Shown: positions 15,569 to 25,278, counted from the first letter of the stretch. The stretch: 32,926 nucleotides of DNA from Candidatus Krumholzibacteriia bacterium (GCA_025453655.1 JALOPX010000035.1:1-32926); one strand, 5' to 3'. The notes: generated by a model from the letters alone, not told the origin. Made by a program: numbers and translations.

Positions 15569-15925
15569 CTATTTCTCGTGTCCGAGCAGTTCGTTTATCC
15601 TGGAGTAGACGGAAAACCACCTTTCCGGCTTCTTTTCCAGTTCGCCGAGGATTCTGACCACCCGCGCGCTGTCGACGCCGGCGCGGAATTCAGCCCTTAA
15701 TTTTAGGCTGTCCGAAGGATTGTCTTGGAGATTTTTCTCCAGATCGTTTATTTTCACATAGAGTTGGACTATATAGCGTTCGTCCGGCGACAGGGGGCCG
15801 CCCGATTCGTATACGGGACGGGAGGATTCTCCGCAACTTGGAAGAATAATCGCAAGCGCGGCGATAAGGATAAGATCCCTTACGGAAGTTGCGAGACGGG
15901 AGAGATCTGGTTTCCTGCTGATCAT
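15569..15925 (-). CDS. Small lipoprotein of unknown family, opposite to its neighbours
   Basis: 118 residues on the minus strand, convergent with rseP (4 bases between the ends) and divergent from the Omp85 gene. Residues 1-17 are basic, 18-30 are a hydrophobic core (LILIAALAIILPS) and C31 follows in a lipobox-like L-P-S-C, so it should be a lipid-anchored, periplasm-facing lipoprotein. After residue 45 the chain is acidic/basic and helical, without visible cofactor motifs. The layout (lipobox plus a short helical domain with a DSA-RVVRILGELEKKPERW segment) is reminiscent of DUF4296-like lipoproteins, but I cannot assign it. The ribosome site is poor. Placing it inside a Bam/Tam-type block suggests an envelope-assembly accessory role, which is inference. 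Confidence 0.68.
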   Translation of the reverse strand: MISRKPDLSRLATSVRDLILIAALAIILPSCGESSRPVYESGGPLSPDERYIVQLYVKINDLEKNLQDNPSDSLKLRAEFRAGVDSARVVRILGELEKKPERWFSVYSRINELLGHEK

Positions 15926-16008
15926 GGGCGAGCCGGACCTTTCAACCGGGAGCGGCGTTCAGCTTGAAGGTGGTTTCTCAATCGCCGACTGAACGAACTT
16001 ACAACCAG

Positions 16009-17952
16009 ATGAATGAGATGTCAAATGTAATGCTGAAAAGAAGACCTTTCCTGATGCCGAAATATGCGATCGTGACGGCGCTTGCCATCGCCCTGTCGAT
16101 CGGAACGGGAAGGGTGAAGGCGGTTGATTTCGGCGAGGAGCTTCCCGTCGTCAAAAAGATAATAATTCTCGGGAACAGGAGCTTCGACGACAAGGTTCTT
16201 AAAAAGAGGATGCGCACGAAGGAGCCCGGATTCCTGAAACTCTTCGGGAAACCGCGGTACAGAAGGGATATCCTGCGGAGGGACATCGAATCGATAAGGT
16301 CCCTGTACAACAGGAACGGCTATTTTGAGGCTCAGGTGTCGATAGACGCCCTGGAAAGGGACCAGAAGCACAACAATGTCACGATCAGGATCATGATCAA
16401 CGAGGGGCCTCAGACAGTAGTCAGGAGCCTTGCGTTCGATTCGACGGCACTTATGAAACCCGCCGAACTCAGGAAAGACCTTCAGTTGACGGAAGGGCGG
16501 CCCTTCAATCCCAACCTGGTCGAAGTGGACCGGTACGCGCTGTTCGGGAAATTCTTCGAAAAAGGGTATCTGGGGGCGATGGTTTCCCCCGGCGTGACGG
16601 TGGACTCGACCGACGTGGACGTGTCATGGAAATTCGAGCCGGGGAACCCGATAAAAATAGACAGCATCATAGTCAGGGGCAACAGCAAGGTCAGTGAAGC
16701 CCTGATCATGCGCGAGCTCAGGATTCACAAAGGCGAATATTTCAACCTAGGGAAGGTGGTCGCCAGCAAACAGAACCTCTATGACACGGGTTGTTTCAGC
16801 TCGGTGGAAATAGAGCCGAAGGGGCTCGACGCGCTCAGCGGAAGAGTCGATCTGCATCTTCAGGTCCGCGAGAGGAAAATGGGCTATTTCGAAACCGGCC
16901 TCGGCGCCGGCAACGTTCACGCCAACAGGGTCTTCGCCGAATGGGGGCAGAGGAACCTCCTCGGTAGAGGCTACGCCCTGAAAATAAAAACCGACTTCGC
17001 TTTCAGCCTTTTCAAGGATAACGAGTATTCGTTTTCGAAGATGGATCTGGAGAACAAGTACATCAGGTACCAGGGGGAACTCCACTTCCCGCACGTATTC
17101 TCCACGTGGAACACGTTTTCGCTGGGGGCTTCGTACGAACGGGACGCAACAGTCGAGCCGGCTGTTATCGAAGCGGTCAGTTACAACGGCACCGTATCAC
17201 GCAGGTTTTCGAGGCAGACTTCGCTTCTCGTGGGTTATTTCTTCGAGACGATCAGGAGAAAGGAAGTCATCGACGAGAAGGCGAAATCGCGAAGACGATC
17301 CATCGATCTCACTTTCAGAAGGGACACCCGCGATTTCTATTTCAGCCCGAAGCGGGGAAGCTACGTGGGCATGGAATCGCGTTTCGCGGGGGGGGTGCTG
17401 GGAGGGGAGGATCACTACTTCTCACTGATTCCATCCTATCAGAAATACGAGCTGTATGCCAGGGAGGCGGTTTTCGCGTACAGGATAAGAGTGGGGTACG
17501 CCCGCGCGTTCGGCGAGAGCCGGGAGTCGGGATTGCCGATCGAGAGCAGGTTCTTCGTCGGAGGGGGAAACTCGGTGAGGGGGTACCTGGAAAACTCGCT
17601 CGGCCCTGAAGGCACGGATGGGGAGCCGAAGGGAGGCGACGTAATGCTTCTTACGAATGCCGAACTCCGTTTCCCGCTGCCATGGCTCGGCAAATATAAT
17701 CTGGGCGCGGTGCTGTTTCTGGACGGAGGCAATTCCTGGGAGAGTTTCAAGGAAATCACAATGGAAAGATTCAGAATGTTCATAGATAAGGACGATGTTA
17801 CCGCCGCAGATTACAGGTTCAGCGCCGGGTTCGGGCTGAGATACTATACCCCGGTCGGCCCGATAAGGGCCGATTTCGGTTTTCCGATCGTTAGGACGCC
17901 CGAAGATGATTATGGATACAGGATCCATATCAGCCTCGGGCAGATATTCTGA
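16009..17952 (+). CDS. Omp85-family outer membrane protein with three POTRA domains (TamA/BamA type)
   Basis: Outer membrane insertase subunit. A signal peptide is clear (basic start, ALAIALSIGTG core, cleavage after RVKA). Three POTRA domains are visible in about 30-280 of the protein (VVKKIIILGNRSFDDKVL..., TVVRSLAFDSTALMKP..., IDSIIVRGNSKVSEALIMREL...), followed by a 16-strand D15 surface-antigen barrel with the diagnostic FFVGGGNSVRGY and VLFLDGGNSW blocks and the ending GPIRADFGFPI. E. coli BamA has five POTRAs and TamA three. The direct link to tamB (10 bases) favours TamA, but in many phyla one Omp85 serves both roles. The start is uncertain: TTG 15964, ATG 16009 or ATG 16030. The ATGs leave room for a divergent promoter with the lipoprotein gene. 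Confidence 0.9.
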   Translation: MNEMSNVMLKRRPFLMPKYAIVTALAIALSIGTGRVKAVDFGEELPVVKKIIILGNRSFDDKVLKKRMRTKEPGFLKLFGKPRYRRDILRRDIESIRSLYNRNGYFEAQVSIDALERDQKHNNVTIRIMINEGPQTVVRSLAFDSTALMKPAELRKDLQLTEGRPFNPNLVEVDRYALFGKFFEKGYLGAMVSPGVTVDSTDVDVSWKFEPGNPIKIDSIIVRGNSKVSEALIMRELRIHKGEYFNLGKVVASKQNLYDTGCFSSVEIEPKGLDALSGRVDLHLQVRERKMGYFETGLGAGNVHANRVFAEWGQRNLLGRGYALKIKTDFAFSLFKDNEYSFSKMDLENKYIRYQGELHFPHVFSTWNTFSLGASYERDATVEPAVIEAVSYNGTVSRRFSRQTSLLVGYFFETIRRKEVIDEKAKSRRRSIDLTFRRDTRDFYFSPKRGSYVGMESRFAGGVLGGEDHYFSLIPSYQKYELYAREAVFAYRIRVGYARAFGESRESGLPIESRFFVGGGNSVRGYLENSLGPEGTDGEPKGGDVMLLTNAELRFPLPWLGKYNLGAVLFLDGGNSWESFKEITMERFRMFIDKDDVTAADYRFSAGFGLRYYTPVGPIRADFGFPIVRTPEDDYGYRIHISLGQIF

Positions 17953-17961
17953 TCCCGGAGA

Positions 17962-20900
17962 GTGGCAGTGACGGCGAAGAGATTGTTGAGAACGAAGATC
18001 GCATCCTGGGTGTCCCTCGTGGCGGGCCTCATGCTGGCGATTACCATCATTCTCATTCTGGTGTTTCACACGGATTTCTTTGCCTCCTGGAGCGGCAGGA
18101 TATTCTCCCAGTATTTCTTCGACGGCACGCGATTTTCGATAAGGATCGAGAAGATTTCCGGCAATCCGCTTAGCCGCATCGAGATGGAAAACATCAGGAT
18201 GATGTATAACGGTCCGGATTACTCGTTCGACGTCGTACGAATCGAAAGACTCGGCTGCAGATACGATTTCAGATCTCTTTTCAGCGGAAGGCCGGCGATA
18301 ATGGACCTCGAGCTGGACACGCCGCACGTCTGGATAAAACCGGATTCCTCGGGGACGAATATCATTCCCTTCACGGGGCAAAAGGGGGAGGGAACCTCCA
18401 ATTCCTTCGAGATAGGGAATTTCAAGGTCATGAACGGCCAGGTAATCTATCAAAGCGCCGGCAAGGCGGAAGCGATAAGGGAAATCGACCTGACGGGGGC
18501 GATCCATTCGGACAACGGGCGTTTGCAGTTGTCCCTGACCTCGGGAAGAGGCGAGATTATCGGAAGGAAGATCGTCTTCAGGCGGCTTCGAGGGGATATC
18601 ACGCGTATCGGTTCGGCCCCCGCGGGAGGGGATGAGAGAGCGTGGAGCGAAAACAGCCTGCGTCTGAAGGATCTTTTTATGGAGCTCGAGAAATCCTCGT
18701 TGACGATCAACGGGATGTTCGATCCCGATTCGATTTACATGGATCTGAACGTGGATGCAGCCCCGCTGGATATCGAGGAGATAACGAGGGCCCTCGGAAT
18801 GGAAAACCCGTACTTCGGCGAGATGAAGGGAACTTTTGACCTCAGGGGGATCCCCGGCGCTTTGCGGATAAACGGCGTCGTCGACGGGACCTTTTCCGGA
18901 TACGCGCTCGACGGTTTCAACCTGGAGATGGAATGGATCAAGCCGGAATTGAGACTCGTTCATGGATGGGGAAGATTCAACGGAGCCTCCGTCGACGGCC
19001 ACGCGCGCATCCTCATGGGAGAGGAAACGCTGATGGATCTGGAGGCCGCGGTCGAGGAACTCGATCTTTCCGCCGGATTCGTCAGGGGAAAGACGATGCC
19101 GGAGACCCTTTTCGACGGCCTCGTCAGGCTCGGGTACAGTTCGAAAACGAAAGTCCTGGAATATGATCTCGACCTGTCGCGCGGGCATCTGATGAAATTC
19201 CCGTTCGAAGCCGGAGTGATCGGCGGCACTTACAGCGAGGGAACGCTCGAATTCGACAGATTGTATTTCGAATCGCCCTCGCACAAGGTGGAGGCGTACG
19301 GGAATATCGACGCGTCGGGCGCGATCAGGATATTCGCCGATCTTGTCTGTTCGCGCGAGGATACCCTTTTCAACTATTTCAAAATTAATGATTACAGGGC
19401 GGATCTCGATATCGCCGGGGTCTGGGAGGGCGACCTTGAAGACTGGGAGATGATAGCCAGCGGAAGATGCGCCGATTTCAGGTATAAGATGGCCGATGTG
19501 CCGGGAGGCGACATCAATCTCATACTCAGGAAAAACGGCGGATTCGAGTTCTTCATGGAAATGCACGGCGACAGTTGCAATATCGGTTCCGCCGGATTTT
19601 CGGAGATGGATCTTTCCCTGGAATTCATCGACGGCGTGACGAGGATAAAACGTCTTTATCTCGGCAGGGAGAATATCACGGCCGAAATGGGGATGGAAGT
19701 CTCCGGGACTCCGGAGAACGTAAAGGTGAGGGTGGCTGATCTTGTTCTCGAAACACTGGGCGAAAAGTGGGTCGGCAGCGGCGAATCCATGATCGAGATC
19801 GCGGGAGACGGGAAGCTGGTATTCAGGGATCTGCAGCTTCATTCCAGGCTCGGGGCCCTTTACCTGGATTGTATCGTCGACAGGCCGAACGAATCGATAG
19901 AAGGCGGGTTGAAATTCGACAGGATGGGGCTTTCGCTGCTCAATTCGTCGGGACTCGTGCGCGAGCCGATGACGGGGCGCGTGAAGGGTTCGATATCATG
20001 CGGCGGAAATCTGGAGAAACCGGACATCGCGCTGGAGATGTCCGCAAGTTCCGGGAGTTTCGACAGCCTGATGTTCGATTCAGTGAAGATAGCAGCGGAT
20101 TACCGCGACGCGGTAATCTTCATAGACACCCTGGCCGTGAATTATCCGCAGGGACGGATAAATATCGGGGGAAGCATGAAGGGGGCTGACATTTACGGCT
20201 GGCTTCGCGGAAAAGAAGTTTCCATGGCGGGCATTACCGCGGACCTTCGGGCGGAGTGCGGGGAATTGTCGCTGAAACCGTTTTTCTCGATGGCGCGCCG
20301 TGCCGGCCTTGCCGAAGGATATTTCACCGGAATCATCACGGTCGCAGATTCCATCGTTCATCCGGCGATAGGGATGAATGGAACGATAATGGATCTTAGA
20401 ACCGCCTATATCAACCTTCCAAAGCTTGCCCTCGATGCGAGCATAGGCTCCGCGGGAATGAATGTCGAAGGTTACGCGGGCATATCTCAGCTTGATTCGG
20501 GATCGTTCAGCGGAAGGATTCCACTCAGGAATGAGAGATTTCTCTATTCGATCGACAGGGACAAGCCGTTCGATTTCGAATTCCGGATATCGGACGGAGA
20601 CCTGTCGAATGTCACGAACGTCACGGAACACCTCGCGGAGGCGGCAGGAAGGTATTCGGCCGGATTCAGGATGAGCGGAACGCTGAACGATCCGGACATC
20701 CTCGGAGAGTTGAAACTGGTCGACGCCGGGTTCCGTTTCTCGGGGATGGAAGAGAGATACCGCGGGGTGCAGGCCTCGATACAACTGGAAGATACGATGA
20801 TAACGGTGACCGAGCTCAGGGGAAGCGAGGGAAAGGACGGCAAATTCAGCATAAAGGGCGGGATAACCATGGATGGATGGAAACCCCGCAGGTACGATCT

Positions 20901-21885
20901 GAAAGCCGCCCTCGACAGGATGCTGGTGGCGAGCATACCGGACGTCATGGCGATCGTCACGGGAAACCTTGCCGTCGGGACGCGTTCAATCGGCGGCAGG
21001 AGCGTGCCTTCGATAACGGGAAAACTGGACGTCAACCGGGCCGAGGTATATTTCGACATGGGAGAGCTCGGCTCGGGCGGGGGAACCGGGGCTCAGGAAA
21101 CGCCCGGCTGGCTTGCCGAAATAGAGCTCGAAGCCGGCGGAAACACGTGGATAAAGACTCCGGACGCGAACGTGGAGATGCAGGGAAACGTGACCATTCA
21201 CCACGACCAGAGGGGAACCTATCTTCGCGGCAGCCTGGATCTGATCCGAGGCTGGTACACCGTTTATAACAACAAGTTCAAGGTCACGGACGGCAAATTC
21301 GAGTTCGTGCGCGCGGAAGGGATCAGGCCGGTCGTGGACATCGAGGCCGAGACTCTGGACCCGGAGGGAAGAAAGATATATCTGACCTTGTCATGGCACC
21401 AGGACGATATAGAGCCGGTCTTGTCGCTGAGTCATGAGGACGCCGGTTACAGCGAAACCGACATATGGAAGATGCTCGGTGGCGGCGTGGTCGGCACCGA
21501 CGCCGGTGAAGGCACGAGCTGGGACGCCATGAATACCGCCCAGAACCTGGCCGCCAACTACTTCGAGAGGATGCTCAACTCGCAGATGCAGGGGATAACG
21601 ATAGAACTGGAGACATCCAGCGCCTCCGGGGACGACGAAACCGGCGCCGATTCCAGGGGGACGGTCGTGGCGATCGGAAAATACCTTTCCGAAGGCCTTT
21701 ACGTGAAATACAAGCAGGGCCTGTCGATTTCCACGGCGCGCCATTTCGAGGTGGAATACAGGATAAGCAGGCTGTTCCAGATACGCTCCGAGGTAATCAT
21801 GTACTCTGAAAAGCTGATTCAGGGTGGCAGCCGCAGGAGCAGCGACGAATACAACGTCGATCTGAAATTAAGATGGGAATTCTGA
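17962..21885 (+). CDS. tamB: TamB-like translocation and assembly protein (AsmA-like, DUF490)
   Basis: A 1307-residue protein bridging inner and outer membranes. A single transmembrane helix lies at about 16-38 (WVSLVAGLMLAITIILILVF), followed by a very long repetitive beta-rich chain, as expected for the beta-taco groove that carries phospholipids or helps Omp85 partners. The C-terminal DUF490 domain (about 960-1307) contains conserved pieces such as GSLDLIRGWYTVYNNKFKVTDGKFEF, LSHEDAGYSETDIWKMLGGG and a C-terminal EYRISRLFQIRSE/LRWEF strand pattern. GTG at 17962 or 17968 is the start, behind CCCGGAG. It follows the Omp85 gene at 10 bases, making a tamA-tamB-like pair. Confidence 0.93.
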   Translation: MAVTAKRLLRTKIASWVSLVAGLMLAITIILILVFHTDFFASWSGRIFSQYFFDGTRFSIRIEKISGNPLSRIEMENIRMMYNGPDYSFDVVRIERLGCRYDFRSLFSGRPAIMDLELDTPHVWIKPDSSGTNIIPFTGQKGEGTSNSFEIGNFKVMNGQVIYQSAGKAEAIREIDLTGAIHSDNGRLQLSLTSGRGEIIGRKIVFRRLRGDITRIGSAPAGGDERAWSENSLRLKDLFMELEKSSLTINGMFDPDSIYMDLNVDAAPLDIEEITRALGMENPYFGEMKGTFDLRGIPGALRINGVVDGTFSGYALDGFNLEMEWIKPELRLVHGWGRFNGASVDGHARILMGEETLMDLEAAVEELDLSAGFVRGKTMPETLFDGLVRLGYSSKTKVLEYDLDLSRGHLMKFPFEAGVIGGTYSEGTLEFDRLYFESPSHKVEAYGNIDASGAIRIFADLVCSREDTLFNYFKINDYRADLDIAGVWEGDLEDWEMIASGRCADFRYKMADVPGGDINLILRKNGGFEFFMEMHGDSCNIGSAGFSEMDLSLEFIDGVTRIKRLYLGRENITAEMGMEVSGTPENVKVRVADLVLETLGEKWVGSGESMIEIAGDGKLVFRDLQLHSRLGALYLDCIVDRPNESIEGGLKFDRMGLSLLNSSGLVREPMTGRVKGSISCGGNLEKPDIALEMSASSGSFDSLMFDSVKIAADYRDAVIFIDTLAVNYPQGRINIGGSMKGADIYGWLRGKEVSMAGITADLRAECGELSLKPFFSMARRAGLAEGYFTGIITVADSIVHPAIGMNGTIMDLRTAYINLPKLALDASIGSAGMNVEGYAGISQLDSGSFSGRIPLRNERFLYSIDRDKPFDFEFRISDGDLSNVTNVTEHLAEAAGRYSAGFRMSGTLNDPDILGELKLVDAGFRFSGMEERYRGVQASIQLEDTMITVTELRGSEGKDGKFSIKGGITMDGWKPRRYDLKAALDRMLVASIPDVMAIVTGNLAVGTRSIGGRSVPSITGKLDVNRAEVYFDMGELGSGGGTGAQETPGWLAEIELEAGGNTWIKTPDANVEMQGNVTIHHDQRGTYLRGSLDLIRGWYTVYNNKFKVTDGKFEFVRAEGIRPVVDIEAETLDPEGRKIYLTLSWHQDDIEPVLSLSHEDAGYSETDIWKMLGGGVVGTDAGEGTSWDAMNTAQNLAANYFERMLNSQMQGITIELETSSASGDDETGADSRGTVVAIGKYLSEGLYVKYKQGLSISTARHFEVEYRISRLFQIRSEVIMYSEKLIQGGSRRSSDEYNVDLKLRWEF

Positions 21886-21891
21886 CGTTTG

Positions 21892-21929
21892 CACTTGATG
21901 TTCCGGGTATGAATAACGATCTTCAAGTG
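21892..21929 (+). repeat. Inverted repeat between tamB and the next gene
   Basis: CACTTGA (21892-21898) and TCAAGTG (21923-21929) are perfect complements with 24 bases between them, inside the 75-base gap. There is no T run after it. It could be a weak RNA hairpin or a binding site; it could also be chance. Confidence 0.35.
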
Positions 21930-21960
21930 TGAATGGGCGCAATCCGGGAGCAGGAGGACG

Positions 21961-24900
21961 ATGAACGCTGGATGTCTGTCTAGAACAGTTCGCACCGCGC
22001 TCGCTGTAGTATTCGTCTCCCTTCTGACTTCAGCCGATTGCGGCGCTCAGGCCTGGTGGTTCGGGAAAAACAAGGTTCAGTACAAGGATTTCACCTGGCG
22101 CGTGCTCACGACGCCGCATTTTGACCTGCATTTCAACGGAGAAAACGACGATCTGGCCGCCAGGACGGCGGTGATACTGGAGTATGGGTACCTGAAGCTG
22201 TCCGGGGATTTCAATCACTCCGTCAAATGGAGAATCCCGGTCATACTGTACGCGACCCATTCGGATTTCCAGCAGACGAACACCACCTGGCAGCTTCTCC
22301 CGGAGGGGGTCCAGGCCTTCGCGGAGCCCAGCAGGCGAAGGATGGTGCTCCACTTCAGCGGGTCCAACGTCGATTTCAGCCATACCGCGATCCATGAGCT
22401 CGTCCACATCTTCCAGTTCGATATAATCTACGGGAACCTGCTCAGGTCGGTATTTTCGAGAAACCTCCTGTTCAACATACCCCTGTGGTTCTCCGAGGGG
22501 ATAGCGGAGTATTTCTCGATAGGCGGGATGGACGACGAATCAGAGATGTTCATGCGCGACGCCACGGTGTTCGATTATCTGCCTTACGACCTCAATTACG
22601 CGGGCGGGTACATGAACTACAAGGCGGGGCAGTCGGCCGTCGACTACCTGGTGGCGAATTACGGCAAGGACAAACTGATCGAAGTGATGGACCAGCTCCG
22701 GTTTCAAAGATCCCTGGAGTCGGCCCTTCACAGCTGCGCCGGCCTGTCCACGGAGGATTTGACGAATGAATGGAAAAAAAGCCTGCGAAAGAAGTACTGG
22801 CCGGTGTACGCGGAAAAAAGGGAGCCGGAATATTACGCGAGAAGGCTGACCGACCACGTCCGAAAACATCATTATATGAACTCGAAACCGGTCTTTTCCC
22901 CCGATGGAGAGCGCCTGGTTTACTATTCCGACCGCGGCGGGCTGGAGGGGATCTACCTGATGAACGCGCTGACGGGGCAGATCGAAAAGGAACTCCTCGT
23001 CGGTTCCACCTCCGGGGAGTTCGAATACATCCGAACCATGAAATCAAGCCTCACCTGGAGCCCGGAAGGGGACAGGATCGCCTTTGTCGCCAAATCCGAC
23101 GGGTATGACAGGTTGTTCGTCATGAGCATCCCCGGTGGAGAAATAATCGAGAAGATAAATCTGCAGCTCGACTTCTTCTTCAATCCCGCGTGGTCTCCGC
23201 GAGGGGACAGGATTGCGCTCGTCGGCACGACACGTGGCCGTACCGATCTCTACGTCTATGACATGGATCGCAGGGCGCTGTCGAGGGTCACCGATGATAT
23301 AGACGACGAGAAATATCCCTCGTGGTTCCCGGACGGAGGCAGGATCGTCTATTCCAGATATCCGCAAAACGCCTTGCAGCCGGCATTCGTCGCAGCCGGG
23401 GAAGGCCAAAGCAGGATGGAAAATATCGATTTCGGCGAGGCGGGCAACCTTCTCGAGGTCAAGGGAGATATCTGGAGCATCGATCTGGATTCCGGCGAAA
23501 AGAAACTTCTGATCTCCACGACCGGCGATGACGAATCGGGGATGGTGCTCGCGGGCGGCGATGAGATTCTCTTCACATCCGACGAAACCGGAATCAGGAA
23601 CCTTTACCGCGGGAGCCTCGCGGTGGGGAGCTACTACAGATTCACCGATATTCTCGGTGGAATATTCAACCCGTCTATTTCGGAGGAAAGGGACAGGCTC
23701 GTATTTTCCGCCTTCAACACCGCGGGGTACGATCTTTTCATCATGGATAATTTCCTGGAAAAATCCAGGACTTCATATTCGACGGGCAGCCCCATGTTAT
23801 CCGAAAGCCCGGGAGTGGATTGGCCTTCCTTCGGCCTTATTCCGGAGGAAAAACCGGCGGATGACATGGCTTCAGGGAAGGACGACGCGGCGTTTTCGAT
23901 GAACATGGAGGCGCCCGGCGCTGAATCCGGAGAAGAAGGCACGGTTGACGCTTCGGGCAGGATCGGTGTGGAAAGAACCGGTGGGGTGCCGTCGGAAGGG
24001 TCGCTGCCCGATTCGAAATCGAAACTTCCGGCTGAAACCCCGGACGTGGTGGTCGATGAGGACGCGAGGGAGGAGGTGCATCCGGACTCCCTCGAAATCA
24101 TCAGGGACCGTTTCAGGGAGAAGATAGGGACGATCAGGCCTTATAAATTGAGGTTTTCCCCCGATTACGTGGGTAACGGGATGGGGCTTTTCTTCTCCAC
24201 CGGTTTCGGATTCGGGCTGGCCAATCAGATCGCTTTCAGCGATCTTCTCGGCGATCACCGCCTGTTTTTCGCTTTCAGCCTTTACGGATCGCTGGAGGAC
24301 AGCGACCTGATGCTCTCTTATTATTATGTCAGGAAAAGGATCGATTATTCGGCCGGAGTGTTTCAGTTCAAGAACTACATGAATTCGAGGTTCTCGTCCA
24401 TCGGGGAGACCTTTACCGATTACAGGTATTTCTCGGAAAGAAATTACGGTTTGTACGGAAACGCGAGTTATCCTTTCTCAACTTTCACAAGGGCTGAAAT
24501 GGAGCTGCAGGCGTATATGAGCGAACGCCAATTCCTCGTCTGGGAAGAGGAGGATCCATATTTCGGTTACTTTACGACAGAGGGCGAGGTTTCCACTCGC
24601 AGGCTTCTTCAGCCGACCTTTTCCCTGGTCCACGATTCGGCGTATTACGGGAGTTTCGGCCCCGTCATAGGATCGAGATGGATGCTGAGTTTCTCCAGGG
24701 CGCTGTCGATCGGGGGGGATGACGTGTCCCGAACGACTTCGTTCGTCGACTACAGAAAGTATCTCCCGCTTTTCTACAGGAATTATCTCGCTTTCAGAGG
24801 CGTCGCGAGCGCTAGCGAGGGCCCCGACAGGCGATATTTCTTCCTCGGGGGCCCCCTCACGATGCGGGGATACGAATACCTGCAGTTTCAGGGATCGAAG

Positions 24901-25224
24901 ATGATGCTGTTCAACCTCGAGTACAGGTATCCCCTGGTGGACGCCATCATCTTCGGATGGCCGGGCCGATGGGGAATAACGAACATCGGCGGGACGCTGT
25001 TCCTGGATTCCGGATCCGTTTGGGGGGATGGGATGCATATAGAACCTCTCCCGGACGGCGTTGAACCGGTTGTAATCAACGATATGGATTTTTACAACGA
25101 TTTCGGCGTCGGTTTCTACATGAGACTAGGATTCCTCATAATGAATTTCCAGCTTGCCTGGCCGACCGATTTCCAATACACTGGCGAGCCGGTATTTCAT
25201 TTCTATCTGGGGCCGCAATTCTGA
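21961..25224 (+). CDS. Outer membrane protein: peptidase-MA-like domain, TolB-type propeller and Omp85 barrel
   Basis: A 1087-residue exported protein with three modules. A signal peptide (residues 1-30, hydrophobic TALAVVFVSLLTS) precedes a gluzincin-like domain with HELVH (145-149) and SEGIAEYF (178-185), giving His145, Glu146, His149 and a third ligand Glu179 or Glu183. About 300-610 holds six PD40/TolB blades, each with the F/W-S-P-x-G-x-R/E-I/L-x-Y/F pattern (for example VFSPDGERLVYYSD, TWSPEGDRIAFVAK). A Ser/Glu/Asp-rich linker (about 620-710) leads to a D15-type barrel (about 720-1087) with YFFLGGPLTMRGYE and GGTLFLDSGSVWGDG. The combination is known in FCB-type genomes as BamA/TamA-family proteins but its function is undescribed. 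It starts with ATG behind AGGAGG. Confidence 0.85.
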   Translation: MNAGCLSRTVRTALAVVFVSLLTSADCGAQAWWFGKNKVQYKDFTWRVLTTPHFDLHFNGENDDLAARTAVILEYGYLKLSGDFNHSVKWRIPVILYATHSDFQQTNTTWQLLPEGVQAFAEPSRRRMVLHFSGSNVDFSHTAIHELVHIFQFDIIYGNLLRSVFSRNLLFNIPLWFSEGIAEYFSIGGMDDESEMFMRDATVFDYLPYDLNYAGGYMNYKAGQSAVDYLVANYGKDKLIEVMDQLRFQRSLESALHSCAGLSTEDLTNEWKKSLRKKYWPVYAEKREPEYYARRLTDHVRKHHYMNSKPVFSPDGERLVYYSDRGGLEGIYLMNALTGQIEKELLVGSTSGEFEYIRTMKSSLTWSPEGDRIAFVAKSDGYDRLFVMSIPGGEIIEKINLQLDFFFNPAWSPRGDRIALVGTTRGRTDLYVYDMDRRALSRVTDDIDDEKYPSWFPDGGRIVYSRYPQNALQPAFVAAGEGQSRMENIDFGEAGNLLEVKGDIWSIDLDSGEKKLLISTTGDDESGMVLAGGDEILFTSDETGIRNLYRGSLAVGSYYRFTDILGGIFNPSISEERDRLVFSAFNTAGYDLFIMDNFLEKSRTSYSTGSPMLSESPGVDWPSFGLIPEEKPADDMASGKDDAAFSMNMEAPGAESGEEGTVDASGRIGVERTGGVPSEGSLPDSKSKLPAETPDVVVDEDAREEVHPDSLEIIRDRFREKIGTIRPYKLRFSPDYVGNGMGLFFSTGFGFGLANQIAFSDLLGDHRLFFAFSLYGSLEDSDLMLSYYYVRKRIDYSAGVFQFKNYMNSRFSSIGETFTDYRYFSERNYGLYGNASYPFSTFTRAEMELQAYMSERQFLVWEEEDPYFGYFTTEGEVSTRRLLQPTFSLVHDSAYYGSFGPVIGSRWMLSFSRALSIGGDDVSRTTSFVDYRKYLPLFYRNYLAFRGVASASEGPDRRYFFLGGPLTMRGYEYLQFQGSKMMLFNLEYRYPLVDAIIFGWPGRWGITNIGGTLFLDSGSVWGDGMHIEPLPDGVEPVVINDMDFYNDFGVGFYMRLGFLIMNFQLAWPTDFQYTGEPVFHFYLGPQF

Positions 25225-25278
25225 CGATCTTCTTGCGGCCGCAAATCCTTGAGAATGACGGTCGGGGACCGGCTTGAA

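Noticed and set aside
17422-19842. 806-codon open frame on the minus strand across the Omp85 and tamB genes
   Set aside because: The plus strand holds two well-supported envelope proteins here with clear domains. The antisense product has no recognisable motif and spans both genes plus their junction; such long shadows arise when codon usage rarely creates reverse-strand stops in this GC-rich genome.
21889-21919. Promoter-like TTGCAC with TATGAA or TAACGA before the Omp85-barrel protein gene
   Set aside because: The spacings are 13 and 19 bases and the -10 boxes are poor; the gene is more simply read with tamB.
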